Of a DNA stretch of 64,000 nt, positions 32,949 through 40,819 are shown piece by piece (position 1 is the first letter of the stretch; every line of letters starts with the position of its first letter). The stretch covers positions 1 through 64,000 of the forward strand of contig JAQGHQ010000360.1 in NCBI GenBank assembly GCA_028288765.1, in the 5' to 3' direction. The notes under the pieces were generated by a model. That model did not search any database, was not told where the DNA came from, and saw only the letters and a program-made list of their open reading frames with translations. The stretch comes from Gemmataceae bacterium (GTDB lineage Bacteria > Planctomycetota > Planctomycetia > Gemmatales > Gemmataceae). A program made the translations under genes and the position numbers.

Positions 32949-34804
32949 GCCTTCGAGTCTCCCCGCTCAGACGGGTTGGAGTATCCCACCTCCACGAAAT
33001 CCGGATCCCCGGGCTTGGACAGAAGGCCGAGGTCCTGGAGTTGCTGCTCGGCCGTCTTCTTCGGGGTGCGAGCGCTTGTACCTTTCTCCGGCGCCTTCTT
33101 GACCTCGACCTGGTCGCCCTTCTTGACTTCGGCCTTGATCGCGTCCAGATCGATGCCGAGCACCTTGAACAGCAGCTTGTGGCGGGTGCGATCTTCACCG
33201 GGATAGGACAGCGCTTTCGCGACGGAGAGTTCGGCGATCAGCCCGAATGCTTCCGCCCCGGTGAGATCGACCAGCTCACCGGGGCGGTCCGATCGACCCT
33301 GCCGGCGTTTACGGGCGGCAGTGACTACCTCACCCCAAAACTCATCAACAACGGACACGCAGACGGCGTGCAGGACGTCACCCCAAGGCCCACTCCCCGG
33401 GTTGACCTTAATCAGCCGTTCGGCCGCCGCGGCGGCCAGCTCCTGGCCCCGCCGGCGGACGGCGGCCCATTCCTTCTGTTCCTGCGCACGCTTGGCATCA
33501 GCGGGTGAGCGGTTCGGAGTGTTCGCCTTCACCCCGAGCTGGTGATGGTCCCGGAGGATCTTCGCCGCGGTCGCCTTGTCGACCAGCTCGTGCGGCCGGC
33601 CGGACTGGTCGACCGCGATCACGACCTGGTCGGGCTTGAGATGCTCCTTCAGCAGGGTCTGGTAAGAGCGGTTCCGGCTGTCCTCGTAGCACTTCCCGTC
33701 CAGTTCGACGTAGGGGGAGTGGTAGCTCAGCCGGTTATCCCAGCTGTTGAACAGGCCGCCGGATTGCTTGGCGGTCAACACTTTCTGCCCGGACGTGGCC
33801 GCGGCCTCGACCTGCTTCCGCTGGTGGGCTTGTTCCTTCTTCCGGTAACACGCCGGGTCGAGGCACATATCGGCCCGGATCTCCTTATAGGCCTCGTCCT
33901 CGACCGCGGCATTACCGGCGCGCTTCGGGCACCGTTCACAGCTCGTCGTTCCCTCGACCAGGTCGAGGGCCTTGCGGTCGAACGGGGCCTTCTTCAGCTC
34001 GAGCTGGAAGCACTCGGCGATGAGCGACTTGGTTTCCCTCACGGTGAGGACCTCCGCGCCGTCTTTCGGCGTCGGAGGTTTGTCGCCCGGCTTCCACCAC
34101 CGTTGACCCGCGAGCACGCACTTGGCCAGGGTCTGGCAGGCTTCCTCCGCTGGCACCCGGGCGACCAGCTCGGCGACGATCCGCGGAAGCCGGCCGGAGT
34201 CGACGGCCTTGAGGACCTCGGGTACCAGTCGGACCAGCCGGGCCAGTTTGAGCATGCCGCGGACGTAGGGTAGTTTCTTACCCGTGTTCGTGGCGATCTG
34301 TTCGGGCGACTGTCCTTCCTTGACCAGCGCCTCGTAGCCAGCTGCCTCGTCGCTGATCGACAAGTCCTTGCGCTGCACGTTCTCGATCAACTGGATCACC
34401 CGGACCTGCTCGTCGGTGAGGTCCATGATGTCGACCCGGACAATGTCCCGCTTGGCGATCCGGGACGCCCGGTACCGGCATTCGCCGCAGACGATCTCGT
34501 AATGATCGACTCCGACCCATGCGCCGTGTACGAGTTGGGGGATAACACCTCCTTTCTTTGACGCGGCGATGGGTCGGACGAGCAGCCGTTCAAGCACCCC
34601 GACCTGGCGAATGCTGTCCGCCAGCGAGTCGAGGTAAAGGGGATCGAACGACTTGCGCGGGTTGGTGGGCGACGGCTTGAGCTGAGTGAGTTTCAGTTCG
34701 CAGGGCACCACCGGCGTCGTGGGCGCGACCAGGGGGGCGATCTTGAGGGCGGGGATTGAGGTGGGCGGCCGGGTCTTGCGGGCCGCCGAGCTGACTACGG
34801 TCAT
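32945..34804 (-). CDS. Large ParB/Srx-domain protein with Cys-rich insert
   Basis: 619 aa. The N-terminal ParB/Srx domain (about 40-145) has LKPSPTNPRKSFDPLYLDSLADSI and YEIVCGECRYRASRIAKRD (the GERR box as GECR) and IENVQRKDLS. A KorB-like helical domain follows (GQSPEQIATNTGKKLPYVRGML). Near 290-330 is a Cys set (CERCPKRAGN, CLDPACYRKK) typical of phage ParB-like proteins. The rest is charged and helical. It is too large and too far from parA to be the partition ParB; in phages such proteins are linked to DNA binding, replication or transcription control. One copy of the 22-bp palindrome lies in its coding sequence near the 3' end. Confidence 0.8.
   Translation of the reverse strand: MTVVSSAARKTRPPTSIPALKIAPLVAPTTPVVPCELKLTQLKPSPTNPRKSFDPLYLDSLADSIRQVGVLERLLVRPIAASKKGGVIPQLVHGAWVGVDHYEIVCGECRYRASRIAKRDIVRVDIMDLTDEQVRVIQLIENVQRKDLSISDEAAGYEALVKEGQSPEQIATNTGKKLPYVRGMLKLARLVRLVPEVLKAVDSGRLPRIVAELVARVPAEEACQTLAKCVLAGQRWWKPGDKPPTPKDGAEVLTVRETKSLIAECFQLELKKAPFDRKALDLVEGTTSCERCPKRAGNAAVEDEAYKEIRADMCLDPACYRKKEQAHQRKQVEAAATSGQKVLTAKQSGGLFNSWDNRLSYHSPYVELDGKCYEDSRNRSYQTLLKEHLKPDQVVIAVDQSGRPHELVDKATAAKILRDHHQLGVKANTPNRSPADAKRAQEQKEWAAVRRRGQELAAAAAERLIKVNPGSGPWGDVLHAVCVSVVDEFWGEVVTAARKRRQGRSDRPGELVDLTGAEAFGLIAELSVAKALSYPGEDRTRHKLLFKVLGIDLDAIKAEVKKGDQVEVKKAPEKGTSARTPKKTAEQQLQDLGLLSKPGDPDFVEVGYSNPSERGDSKA
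33063..33084. promoter_or_regulatory. 22-bp palindrome copy inside the ParB-like gene
   Basis: Left GGGGTGCGAGC, right GCTTGTACCTT: 20 of 22 positions fit the consensus. It is inside the coding region (encoding KGTSARTPK), about 120 bp from the 3' end of the gene, and 115 bp upstream of the next minus-strand start at 32948. Confidence 0.65.
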
Positions 34805-34831
34805 GGTCTCCCTTTCAGGTGTGGACCGGGC

Positions 34832-35083
34832 TCAACGCCTGTAGGTCAAGCCGTGGGATTCGATCTGGTGTTCAAAATTGGGGAAGTAAATCCCCACCTC
34901 GTGGAGCGGCAGTTTGTCCCCGTGACACGCGACCCACTCCGGGTTGTTGCTCACGCCGATGTAGGCCGCGACGTCCAGGGCCTCGCCCTGGACAAGAACC
35001 ACGGTGATCGTTTCTGGGTCGGCGTCGGGCAACCGCTCCGACGGGTAGCCGCGGGTTTCGATGCCGATGATCAGACCGGGCAT
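34832..35083 (-). CDS. Unknown phage protein, 83 aa
   Basis: Not recognised. MPGLIIGIETRGYPSERLPDADPETITVVLVQ, a beta-rich start, then VACHGDKLPLHEVGIYF. AAGGGG is 6 nt upstream of the ATG. It precedes the ParB-like gene by 27 bp. Confidence 0.6.
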   Translation of the reverse strand: MPGLIIGIETRGYPSERLPDADPETITVVLVQGEALDVAAYIGVSNNPEWVACHGDKLPLHEVGIYFPNFEHQIESHGLTYRR

Positions 35084-35205
35084 GTGTGACCCCTTCTGGT
35101 CCCGCCCCGGCTAATGCCGGTTCTTCTGGGTGTTATCCCCGGCGTCCGCCTACCATGCGGCCGAAGCCGCTCCCCGGACGGTGCCGGGGCGGGACCGGAG
35201 AGGGA

Positions 35206-35442
35206 TCAACCGTCCTCGACCTGGTCGTCCTCGGCCGACCAGACCATCGGCAGGGCTGGCGGCCGGCCGAGGTCGAGGAGCCATTCGTCCACGTGCTGTT
35301 CGAGCGCTCGCACCTCGTCCGTCCCCTCACCCAGCGCCGCCGCGGCGAGCTGGGCGGTGCGAAGTGTCCTGACGCAATCGACGAAGGAGGGGACGTCGAG
35401 TCGGTCGAGGGGATCGACCGCCGCGGTCTGGGACCGGCTCAT
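35206..35442 (-). CDS. Unknown acidic helical phage protein, 78 aa
   Basis: Not recognised. MSRSQTAAVDPLDRLDVPSFVDCVRTL, then EVRALEQHVDEWLLDLG; acidic, all-helical. The ATG overlaps the stop of the upstream gene. A 22-bp palindrome copy lies within its coding sequence. Confidence 0.6.
   Translation of the reverse strand: MSRSQTAAVDPLDRLDVPSFVDCVRTLRTAQLAAAALGEGTDEVRALEQHVDEWLLDLGRPPALPMVWSAEDDQVEDG
35295..35316. promoter_or_regulatory. 22-bp palindrome copy inside an early gene
   Basis: In the opposite orientation to most copies: left GCTGTTCGAGC, right GCTCGCACCTC, the right half matching exactly. It lies in the coding region of the 78-aa gene (35206-35442), 212 bp upstream of the next start at 35083. 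Confidence 0.6.
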
Positions 35443-35915
35443 AGGTCACCTCCGTCCCGGGAACAGGCCCCGACCGCGGCGAGGACCTCGGCCGGGTCCC
35501 AGCCGGTGATGATGGTCAGGGCCTTCTGCCAGAGCGGATACGTGTCCGGAATCGGATCGCCTGGCAGGACCGACCGCCGGAGCCTGACCAGCTCGACCAG
35601 CACCAGGTCCGTGAGGAAGTCGACCTCGGCTTCCTCCGGGGTGCGGTCGCCGGCGGCGAGGTGGATGAGCTGGCGGGCGAGACTGTAGACCAGCCGCCGG
35701 TGCTCGAGCGCCCAGTCGGTCGCCCGGCCGTGGGTCGTCACGATGCCGGTCAGGACGATCGAGTAGCCGTTGTGGTTGAACTCGGTCGGCGGCAGACACC
35801 CCGAGAACCGGGTGGTGGGGTCGAGCGGGCCTTCTCCATCGGCGAGGAGTCGGATCATGGCCCGCACCGGGGCCGGGGCCGCGCCGAGGAGCGCGGCCCA
35901 CTGCATGGATTTCAC
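35439..35915 (-). CDS. Unknown phage protein, 158 aa
   Basis: Not recognised. The GTG start (35915) overlaps the previous stop as GTGA and has GGAAGG upstream. MKSMQWAALLGAAPAPVRAMIRLL, then a body with helices (LEHRRLVYSLARQLIHLAAGD, EVDFLTDLVLVELVRLRRSVL). Coupled at both ends. Confidence 0.65.
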   Translation of the reverse strand: MKSMQWAALLGAAPAPVRAMIRLLADGEGPLDPTTRFSGCLPPTEFNHNGYSIVLTGIVTTHGRATDWALEHRRLVYSLARQLIHLAAGDRTPEEAEVDFLTDLVLVELVRLRRSVLPGDPIPDTYPLWQKALTIITGWDPAEVLAAVGACSRDGGDL

Positions 35916-36136
35916 GACCGCCTTCCTTTCTGGCGGCCGGCCGCACGTGCGACCGGCTGCCGGCTGGTAGGACGGGGACCGCGGCCCGCGACCGGGTCCG
36001 AGGTGAGGACGACGTGGGCTTCGCAGGCCGGAGCCTGACGGGTGTATTCCCGCCGGCCGGTCCGCCGGTTCAGCACCGGGCAATCGACGATGTACATCGC
36101 GCGGTTGTTGCACCAGTCGCAGGTTTCTCGCTTCAC
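35912..36136 (-). CDS. Small zinc-binding-like phage protein, 74 aa
   Basis: MKRETCDWCNNRAMYIVDCPVLNRRTGRR, with CDWC and later DC and ACEAH as likely metal ligands, followed by a basic Arg/Pro-rich tail. ATGA overlap upstream. It is one of at least five small Cys-paired proteins in the early region. Confidence 0.6.
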   Translation of the reverse strand: MKRETCDWCNNRAMYIVDCPVLNRRTGRREYTRQAPACEAHVVLTSDPVAGRGPRPTSRQPVARAAGRQKGRRS

Positions 36137-36372
36137 TTCGATTCCTCCTTCGCGGCGGCGGCCGCGATGGCGGCCTTGTTGAGCGGGTCGGACATAATGC
36201 GCAGCTTGCCGGCGATCGTCAGCACAGCCGCGAGTAAAGCTGGCGTCGAGCGGTGGATCCTCACCAGCGCCAGGGCGAGGAGATCCTTCTCCCCCTTGGT
36301 CAGCAGAGGATCCACCGGTCCGACCTGGTCGACCTGGTCGACCAGGTCGAGGGGTTGCTTGGTGGCGGTCAT
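36133..36372 (-). CDS. Phage protein, paralogue of the 36369 gene, 79 aa
   Basis: Function unknown. Its core LLTKGEKDLLALALVRIHRSTPALLAAVLTIAGKLRI aligns with LTATEKELLALALLCLGNRKRNTPGLLTAVVELAAKLGI of the gene just upstream, so the two are tandem duplicates. Helical, no signal. ATGA overlaps at both ends. Confidence 0.68.
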   Translation of the reverse strand: MTATKQPLDLVDQVDQVGPVDPLLTKGEKDLLALALVRIHRSTPALLAAVLTIAGKLRIMSDPLNKAAIAAAAAKEESK

Positions 36373-36779
36373 TGGGACTGCCCCTCCTTCTGGGCGTGGG
36401 CGATCCATGCCGCCCCGCGGATCCGCAGATGTGACGAGATGCCGAGCTTGGCGGCCAGCTCGACGACTGCGGTCAAGAGCCCGGGCGTGTTCCTCTTCCG
36501 GTTGCCGAGGCAGAGGAGCGCCAGGGCGAGCAATTCCTTTTCGGTCGCGGTCAGGGGTTTGGGCTCGTCCCGCGGTTCGAACGGGAGCGAGGGCCGCGTC
36601 AGGACGGCCAGGAGCGTATCGACCCGCCGCTCCAGGTCCCGGCATTCCCGGACCGTGGAATGCGAGCTGGGCACGGCGGCTTTGAGCAGCTGGCGTTGCT
36701 TGACCCTCATCCGGTCGACCAGGTCGGCGAACGCGGATGCGGTCGGCTGGAGCTGTTCGAAGGCAGGGTCGGGCGTCAT
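36369..36779 (-). CDS. Phage protein, paralogue of the 36133 gene, 136 aa
   Basis: Function unknown. It starts MTPDPAFEQLQPTASAFADLVDRMRVKQRQ. The C-terminal half is the duplicated helical domain shared with the next gene; the N-terminal half is an extra coiled-coil-like region (DRMRVKQRQLLKAAV, RECRDLERRVDTLLAVL). ATGA overlaps at both ends. Confidence 0.68.
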   Translation of the reverse strand: MTPDPAFEQLQPTASAFADLVDRMRVKQRQLLKAAVPSSHSTVRECRDLERRVDTLLAVLTRPSLPFEPRDEPKPLTATEKELLALALLCLGNRKRNTPGLLTAVVELAAKLGISSHLRIRGAAWIAHAQKEGQSQ

Positions 36780-37135
36780 GCCGCACCTCCTTTCTGCACC
36801 TGGGGCGTCTTCAGGCCCGTCTGGGCCCCGGGCTTCCCGTCCAGCCAGTCGAGGATCTGCCGGTCGGTAATCGTCCACCCGTCGCCCCAGTCCCTCACCA
36901 CCAGCTGCTTGAGGACCTGGTAGTTCGCCCGGGCCCGGCCGGGCAGCCCACTGGCGTCGAGGATCAGGGCCAGCGCGAGCTGGGCCGGCCCGTCGCCGGC
37001 GAACCCCCACTCGAACCCGTGGGTGTGGTTCACGACCAGCATCGACGGCCCGGGCGACAGCTCGGCCGTGTACCCGTACTCCTCGACCGTCACGAAGGTC
37101 CGGCCACCGAATCGGTACCCGCGGTAGGTCTTCAT
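36776..37135 (-). CDS. DUF6166-like protein (copy 2), 119 aa
   Basis: MKTYRGYRFGGRTFVTVEEYGYTAEL, NHTHGFEWGFAGDGPAQLALALILDAS and a C-terminal WTITDRQILDWLDG: the pattern of the DUF6166 family, small proteins of unknown function often in phages and plasmids. It is the second of two tandem copies; the first starts at 37464. The ATG overlaps the stop of copy 1. Confidence 0.78.
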   Translation of the reverse strand: MKTYRGYRFGGRTFVTVEEYGYTAELSPGPSMLVVNHTHGFEWGFAGDGPAQLALALILDASGLPGRARANYQVLKQLVVRDWGDGWTITDRQILDWLDGKPGAQTGLKTPQVQKGGAA

Positions 37136-37464
37136 GCCGCGTCCCTCCCGGGTGGGGGGATCTCGGCGAGCCACTGGAGAATCGCGCGGTCGGTGATCGA
37201 CCACTCGTCCTGCCAGTGGTTCACGAAAGCCCACTTGAAGACCTGGTAGATGGACTCACTCAACGGCGGGTTGTCGGAGGCGTCGAGCAGGAGCCCCAGC
37301 GCGAGCTGCGCCGGGCCCGACCCGCCATATCCCCAGTTGAATCCGCCGGGGCTGTGGTTGCGGACCCTTTGCGACGGGCCCGGGTCCAAGGGGCGGACCC
37401 GGCCTCGCTCCTCGACCGTGACGATCGCCCGGCCGTCGACGCGGATCCCGTGATAGGTCCTCAT
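37132..37464 (-). CDS. DUF6166-like protein (copy 1), 110 aa
   Basis: MRTYHGIRVDGRAIVTVEERGRVRPL, NHSPGGFNWGYGGSGPAQLALGLLLDAS and WSITDRAILQWL show the DUF6166 core. Roughly half identical by eye to copy 2 just downstream. Coupled to both neighbours by ATGA overlaps. The function of the family is unknown. Confidence 0.78.
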   Translation of the reverse strand: MRTYHGIRVDGRAIVTVEERGRVRPLDPGPSQRVRNHSPGGFNWGYGGSGPAQLALGLLLDASDNPPLSESIYQVFKWAFVNHWQDEWSITDRAILQWLAEIPPPGRDAA

Positions 37465-37652
37465 GACCTACCTCCCTTCCGCATGCGAATCGCCTGTTCG
37501 AGACGACCGGCCTGGAAGGCCACCGTGTGATTCTGCTCCCTGATCTCGGCGAACCAGGGGTCGTCGAGCGGGAGCTTGGCCAGCCGAGTCTGCAATTCGG
37601 CGACCTGGTCGAGGAGCTTCTTGCTCTCGATCAACACAAGATCCCGCTTCAT
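37461..37652 (-). CDS. Unknown helical phage protein, 63 aa
   Basis: MKRDLVLIESKKLLDQVAELQTRLAKL, coiled-coil-like, then DPWFAEIREQNHTVAFQAGRLEQAIRM. ATGA overlaps at both ends. No family recognised. Confidence 0.6.
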   Translation of the reverse strand: MKRDLVLIESKKLLDQVAELQTRLAKLPLDDPWFAEIREQNHTVAFQAGRLEQAIRMRKGGRS

Positions 37653-37960
37653 AGCCCACCCCCTTCCACTGCCGGGGGGGTGGCGAGCTGGTCCGCCTCG
37701 GCGAGCGCGAGCAGGACCCGGTCGAGGGCCGCGTCGACGTCCGCCACGTGGGCCGTCAGAGGGACGCGCGACAGACGCAGGTCGACCAGCTTCTCCAGAC
37801 CGCTGCACAGCGCCCATCCGCCTTTGGACGGGGTCGACCGCAGGGCCCTCTGCGCGGTCCGCATCCGCCGCACCAGCGCTGCCAGGGAGAGGTATTCGGC
37901 CGCGAGATCGCGGACGGGCGTCGTCGCCCCGTCCGATCCGATGATGACGTCGCGCATCAT
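37649..37960 (-). CDS. Unknown phage protein, 103 aa
   Basis: MMRDVIIGSDGATTPVRDLAAEYLSLAALVRR, basic middle and acidic helical end (DVDAALDRVLLALAEAD). The first ATG overlaps the preceding stop. No family recognised. Confidence 0.6.
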   Translation of the reverse strand: MMRDVIIGSDGATTPVRDLAAEYLSLAALVRRMRTAQRALRSTPSKGGWALCSGLEKLVDLRLSRVPLTAHVADVDAALDRVLLALAEADQLATPPAVEGGGL

Positions 37961-38169
37961 GCACCCCCTTTCGCCGGCGGGGGGTAGTCATCGATGGGCT
38001 TGACGATGTCGTCGTTGCAGGCCCGGAAGGAGTCGTAGACGAACTCCCCGTCGAGCTGCTCACTGACCCGCCGCGCGGCGTCAGCGAACCCGGGGCGGAG
38101 CAGGCCGAGGTAGGCGAGGGCCAGAAGGATGAGCCCGCGATCCTCCTCGGTCAGGACGATGGGGTACAT
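37957..38169 (-). CDS. Unknown phage protein, 70 aa
   Basis: MYPIVLTEEDRGLILLALAYLGLLRPGFADAARRVSEQL. The motif of a polar start followed by LxxLALxxLG recurs loosely in several neighbours (36133, 36369), suggesting a diverged family of early proteins. Starts on a TGATG overlap. Confidence 0.6.
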   Translation of the reverse strand: MYPIVLTEEDRGLILLALAYLGLLRPGFADAARRVSEQLDGEFVYDSFRACNDDIVKPIDDYPPPAKGGA

Positions 38170-38705
38170 CACCCACCCCCTTCCGTCGGCTGGTCGGCCG
38201 TGGCGAATTCGAACACGCGGATCGTGTCGCCGTGATCGTTGAGGACCGCGACGGGGTTGAGGGGGATGAGGCCGCCGCCGGAGTAGTTGCACGGGCCCGG
38301 GCCACCGTGCGGCAGTTTGGGGCTGCTGAACGGCCGGAGGTCGATGGCCTCCCTCCGTGCCCCGGCCCACCGGCCGACGCAGGAGTAAGCCACGGCCTCG
38401 ACCGGGGCCCCGGCCGCCTTCCAGTCGGCCGTGCTGGCGACATGGCCGCAAGCCGGGCAGACCCACTTCCAGGCCATCTCGTCCGGACCGAACCGCCGGG
38501 CGCCTTCCTCACGCCACTCCGCCGCGGTCATCGGGGCCTTTGGGGACGGAGACGTGGGTGCGGTCTGCCTCGGCCGAGCGCACTGCGGGCAGTCGCATTC
38601 CATCCGGCAGACGTCGCCACGGTGGCCACACTTCGAGCACCTGACCGGGCCCCCGGTCAGGCGGTTCGACTGGTGGCACCAGCTACAGCTTTGCGAGGAG
38701 ATCAC
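38169..38705 (-). CDS. VVA0879-like Cys-rich protein, 178 aa
   Basis: The GTG start (38705) overlaps the previous stop. N-terminal zinc-ribbon segments (CSWCHQSNRLTGGPVRCSKC, CDCPQC) are followed by a domain with MTAAEWREEGARRFG, WVCPACGHVAS, CVGRWAGARREA and CNYSGGGLIPLNPVAVL, matching the VVA0879-type phage protein as I recall it. The family function is unknown. The ribbon-plus-domain fusion is visible in the sequence. Confidence 0.7.
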   Translation of the reverse strand: MISSQSCSWCHQSNRLTGGPVRCSKCGHRGDVCRMECDCPQCARPRQTAPTSPSPKAPMTAAEWREEGARRFGPDEMAWKWVCPACGHVASTADWKAAGAPVEAVAYSCVGRWAGARREAIDLRPFSSPKLPHGGPGPCNYSGGGLIPLNPVAVLNDHGDTIRVFEFATADQPTEGGG

Positions 38706-38968
38706 CGGCCACCCCCTTTCAGCTTCGGGACCGGCATCTTGTCGCGGGCCTGCTGGAGTCGACCGATCGCCCACTCGATCAGCCGGCGGCCGTCGGAGAT
38801 CTGCATCAGGGACTTGGCCAGGGTGGCGAGGTCGCCATCCTTTCCCCAGGCCGCGTCCAGGTCGGCGATCGCCTGGCGGAGGGAGACCTCGGCCGCGTCG
38901 ATCGCGGCGAGCTTGTCCATCACCGTCGGGGCCGGCTGGTGCTGACCCCGGTTTGGGAGCGCACACAT
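38702..38968 (-). CDS. Unknown helical phage protein, 88 aa
   Basis: MCALPNRGQHQPAPTVMDKLAAIDAAEVSL, then all-helical (RQAIADLDAAWGKDGDLATLAKSL). A second ATG 16 codons in is an alternative start. Follows the 215-aa gene with no gap. Function unknown. Confidence 0.55.
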   Translation of the reverse strand: MCALPNRGQHQPAPTVMDKLAAIDAAEVSLRQAIADLDAAWGKDGDLATLAKSLMQISDGRRLIEWAIGRLQQARDKMPVPKLKGGGR

Positions 38969-39616
38969 CTACGCACCCCCTTTCCGCGGCAGTGCGGGCG
39001 GGAGGATCAGCGGACGGGATGGGGCGGGGATCGGACCGGGGAAGGGGAGGACGTCGGCCGGGCCGTCGTCGGGGGAGGTGGTGTCGGGGTCGCCGAGCTG
39101 GGGCGTGGGGAAGGGATCACCTGGCTTCCAGGTGACCGTTTCGAGCTGGTCCGGGAGGACCCGCCAGATCCGGGCCATCTGGGCACGGGGGTCGAACGGA
39201 GGGGTTCGCAGGGCCGCATGCCGGGCCCCGTGCTTGTTGTCGTCCTCGCAGATGCCGACGCGGAACGCGGCGCTTCGAACCTCGGTCCGGATCACGGTAA
39301 AGACATGGCCTTCGAAGCCCGCACGGAAGGCGGGCAGATTCACCATCGTCTCAGGACTGAACCAGATGACCGGCGTCCATTGCGTTCCGTCGAGGTACAG
39401 GATCGCGGGGGCATAGGCGACTAAGTAGCAGGTCGGGTTACGGCGGCAGGTGGCGCAGCCGTGGAGGAGGTGAGGAACATGCTGTCGGTCGTCCCAGTGG
39501 ACCTGGGTGTACCATCTCGGACCGATCGGCCGGAGGTACGACGTCTTCAGGGTGTTGTTGTAAATGCGGAACTTGGGTGCGTGCGTGATTGCACGCCCCC
39601 GATCTAAGGGGAGCAT
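38969..39616 (-). CDS. Unknown phage protein, first early gene, 215 aa
   Basis: Not recognised. ATG 39616 is the best in-frame start, although it lacks a clear ribosome binding site and the frame is open further upstream. Contains FRIYNNTLKTSYLRPIG, CATCRRNPTCYLVAYAP and a Pro-rich acidic C terminus. It is the right-most gene of the early minus-strand operon and abuts a 650-bp non-coding region. Confidence 0.55.
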   Translation of the reverse strand: MLPLDRGRAITHAPKFRIYNNTLKTSYLRPIGPRWYTQVHWDDRQHVPHLLHGCATCRRNPTCYLVAYAPAILYLDGTQWTPVIWFSPETMVNLPAFRAGFEGHVFTVIRTEVRSAAFRVGICEDDNKHGARHAALRTPPFDPRAQMARIWRVLPDQLETVTWKPGDPFPTPQLGDPDTTSPDDGPADVLPFPGPIPAPSRPLILPPALPRKGGA

Positions 39617-40263
39617 GAGAAGTGCCGTTGCACTGCTGGGCTGTCGGCCGCACCCAGGCCACCTCTTCGTGAGATGGTTGCACCCTGAATGCGTTTCGTA
39701 CGCCTTCAACTTCGCAGTGGGGCCAAGTGTAATCGACCGATTGGCGGGCTGCAAACTGAACAGGCGCGCGCCGTGGGGAGGATTTCCGAATCCGCCGGTT
39801 TCGTCTCAAAAAGGCGCGCCCTTTGCTTCGCGTGCGCACGTGCGCGCGCACCCACGATTGGCTCTTGAGAAGAGTAGGAAACGGGCTTCTACCCCTACCC
39901 CTACCCCTACCCCTACCCACACCGATTTATCTCACCGGGAACTCAAGCGCTAATACGGCGCGAGGATAGGTAGAGGCAAGGCGCGCGCACGTTCAAAACC
40001 GGCAAAAAAAATCAGAACCCCGAGAGTTAGAAGAAAAAAACCACGAGCTCATGCCGGAACCTGGCGCCTTACAGGCGCCCGGCGCGGACCGGGTGGCGAT
40101 GACGAAGGGCGAGGGTAGAATGGCCCCCACCTTCCCGCGGAACGGTGCAGGGACGCCGACGGCTGCAGGGACGCAGCCCATGAAGGCGACCGGAGCTGGT
40201 CGGCACACTGCCCCCCACGTGGGGGCAGCTGTGTTTCAGGCCGGTCACCGGCGGGCCTAGGCA
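39617..40263. other. Non-coding right-end region with repeats (candidate early promoter, origin or att arm)
   Basis: No gene supported. It holds AGGCGCGC at 39762, 39812 and 39979, a run of alternating purine/pyrimidine (CGTGCGCACGTGCGCGCGCA, about 39831-39850), the hexamer repeat at 39890-39919, two A tracts (near 40006 and 40035), a GGTTGCACC box (39676-39684) and a CCCCCACGTGGGGG palindrome (40212-40225). Early transcription toward 39616 must begin here. Confidence 0.5.
39890..39919. repeat. TACCCC hexamer repeat, five units; G-quadruplex motif on the minus strand
   Basis: Four perfect TACCCC units and a fifth ending TACCCA. On the minus strand this gives four GGGG tracts separated by TA, a classic G-quadruplex pattern, in the non-template strand for early minus-strand transcription. 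Confidence 0.85.
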
Positions 40264-40788
40264 TCATGGGCGAGTGATCGAAAACGGCTTGTTGCCCCTG
40301 CTCGTATCGCCGGCCGTGCAGATGAAGTAAACAATCACCTCTTCGCCATCCTTCGCTTTGGGAAGGTCAAATCCTTTCGGGATCTCCAAGCCCAACAGGA
40401 GTTCGGCTTCGTTTTTGGGGTCCTTTCCCTTGAAAGGAACCCCCACGTCACCCGCTCTCCTGTGAAGCGGAGTCAGCCCAGGTCGATCGATGTAAGCCAG
40501 CCTGAATGCAAGGGTCTTTCCCTTGTATTTCGCGGTGTGGTCGATGAAATCGGAGATCAGATCGTTTTGAACCCGCAGAGACTGTGCGTTCCGAACGGCC
40601 AAGATCGCCGCTTGAAGTTTCGCTTGTTCTCCCGGGTCCTTCGTCTGGGCGAGGGCCTTTTCCAAAACCTGGGTGGCTTCTTCGATCGCTTTATCTGCGG
40701 GAGTTTTCGCCGGCTGAGTGAAGGCTCGATCGACGACCGCAGCCGACAAGACCAGGACCAGTGCGAAGCGGAGTAGGGACGTTCCCAT
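40264..40788 (-). CDS. Exported protein at the prophage right end, 174 aa
   Basis: Function unknown. Signal peptide MGTSLLRFALVLVLSAAVVDRAFT, then a helical region (EEATQVLEKALAQTKDPGEQAKLQAAILAV) and a beta-rich C terminus (KDGEEVIVYFICTAGDTSRG). It lies between the phage non-coding region and attR, so it travels with the element. It reads like a cargo gene rather than a virion gene. Confidence 0.7.
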   Translation of the reverse strand: MGTSLLRFALVLVLSAAVVDRAFTQPAKTPADKAIEEATQVLEKALAQTKDPGEQAKLQAAILAVRNAQSLRVQNDLISDFIDHTAKYKGKTLAFRLAYIDRPGLTPLHRRAGDVGVPFKGKDPKNEAELLLGLEIPKGFDLPKAKDGEEVIVYFICTAGDTSRGNKPFSITRP

Positions 40789-40819
40789 CACACCCCTCGT
40801 GGTATCCGGCCAAGAAATG

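Noticed and set aside
40049-40267. Small genes on either strand between the early operon and the right-end exported protein
   Set aside because: No ribosome binding site, biased composition, and overlap with palindromic, repeat-rich DNA.
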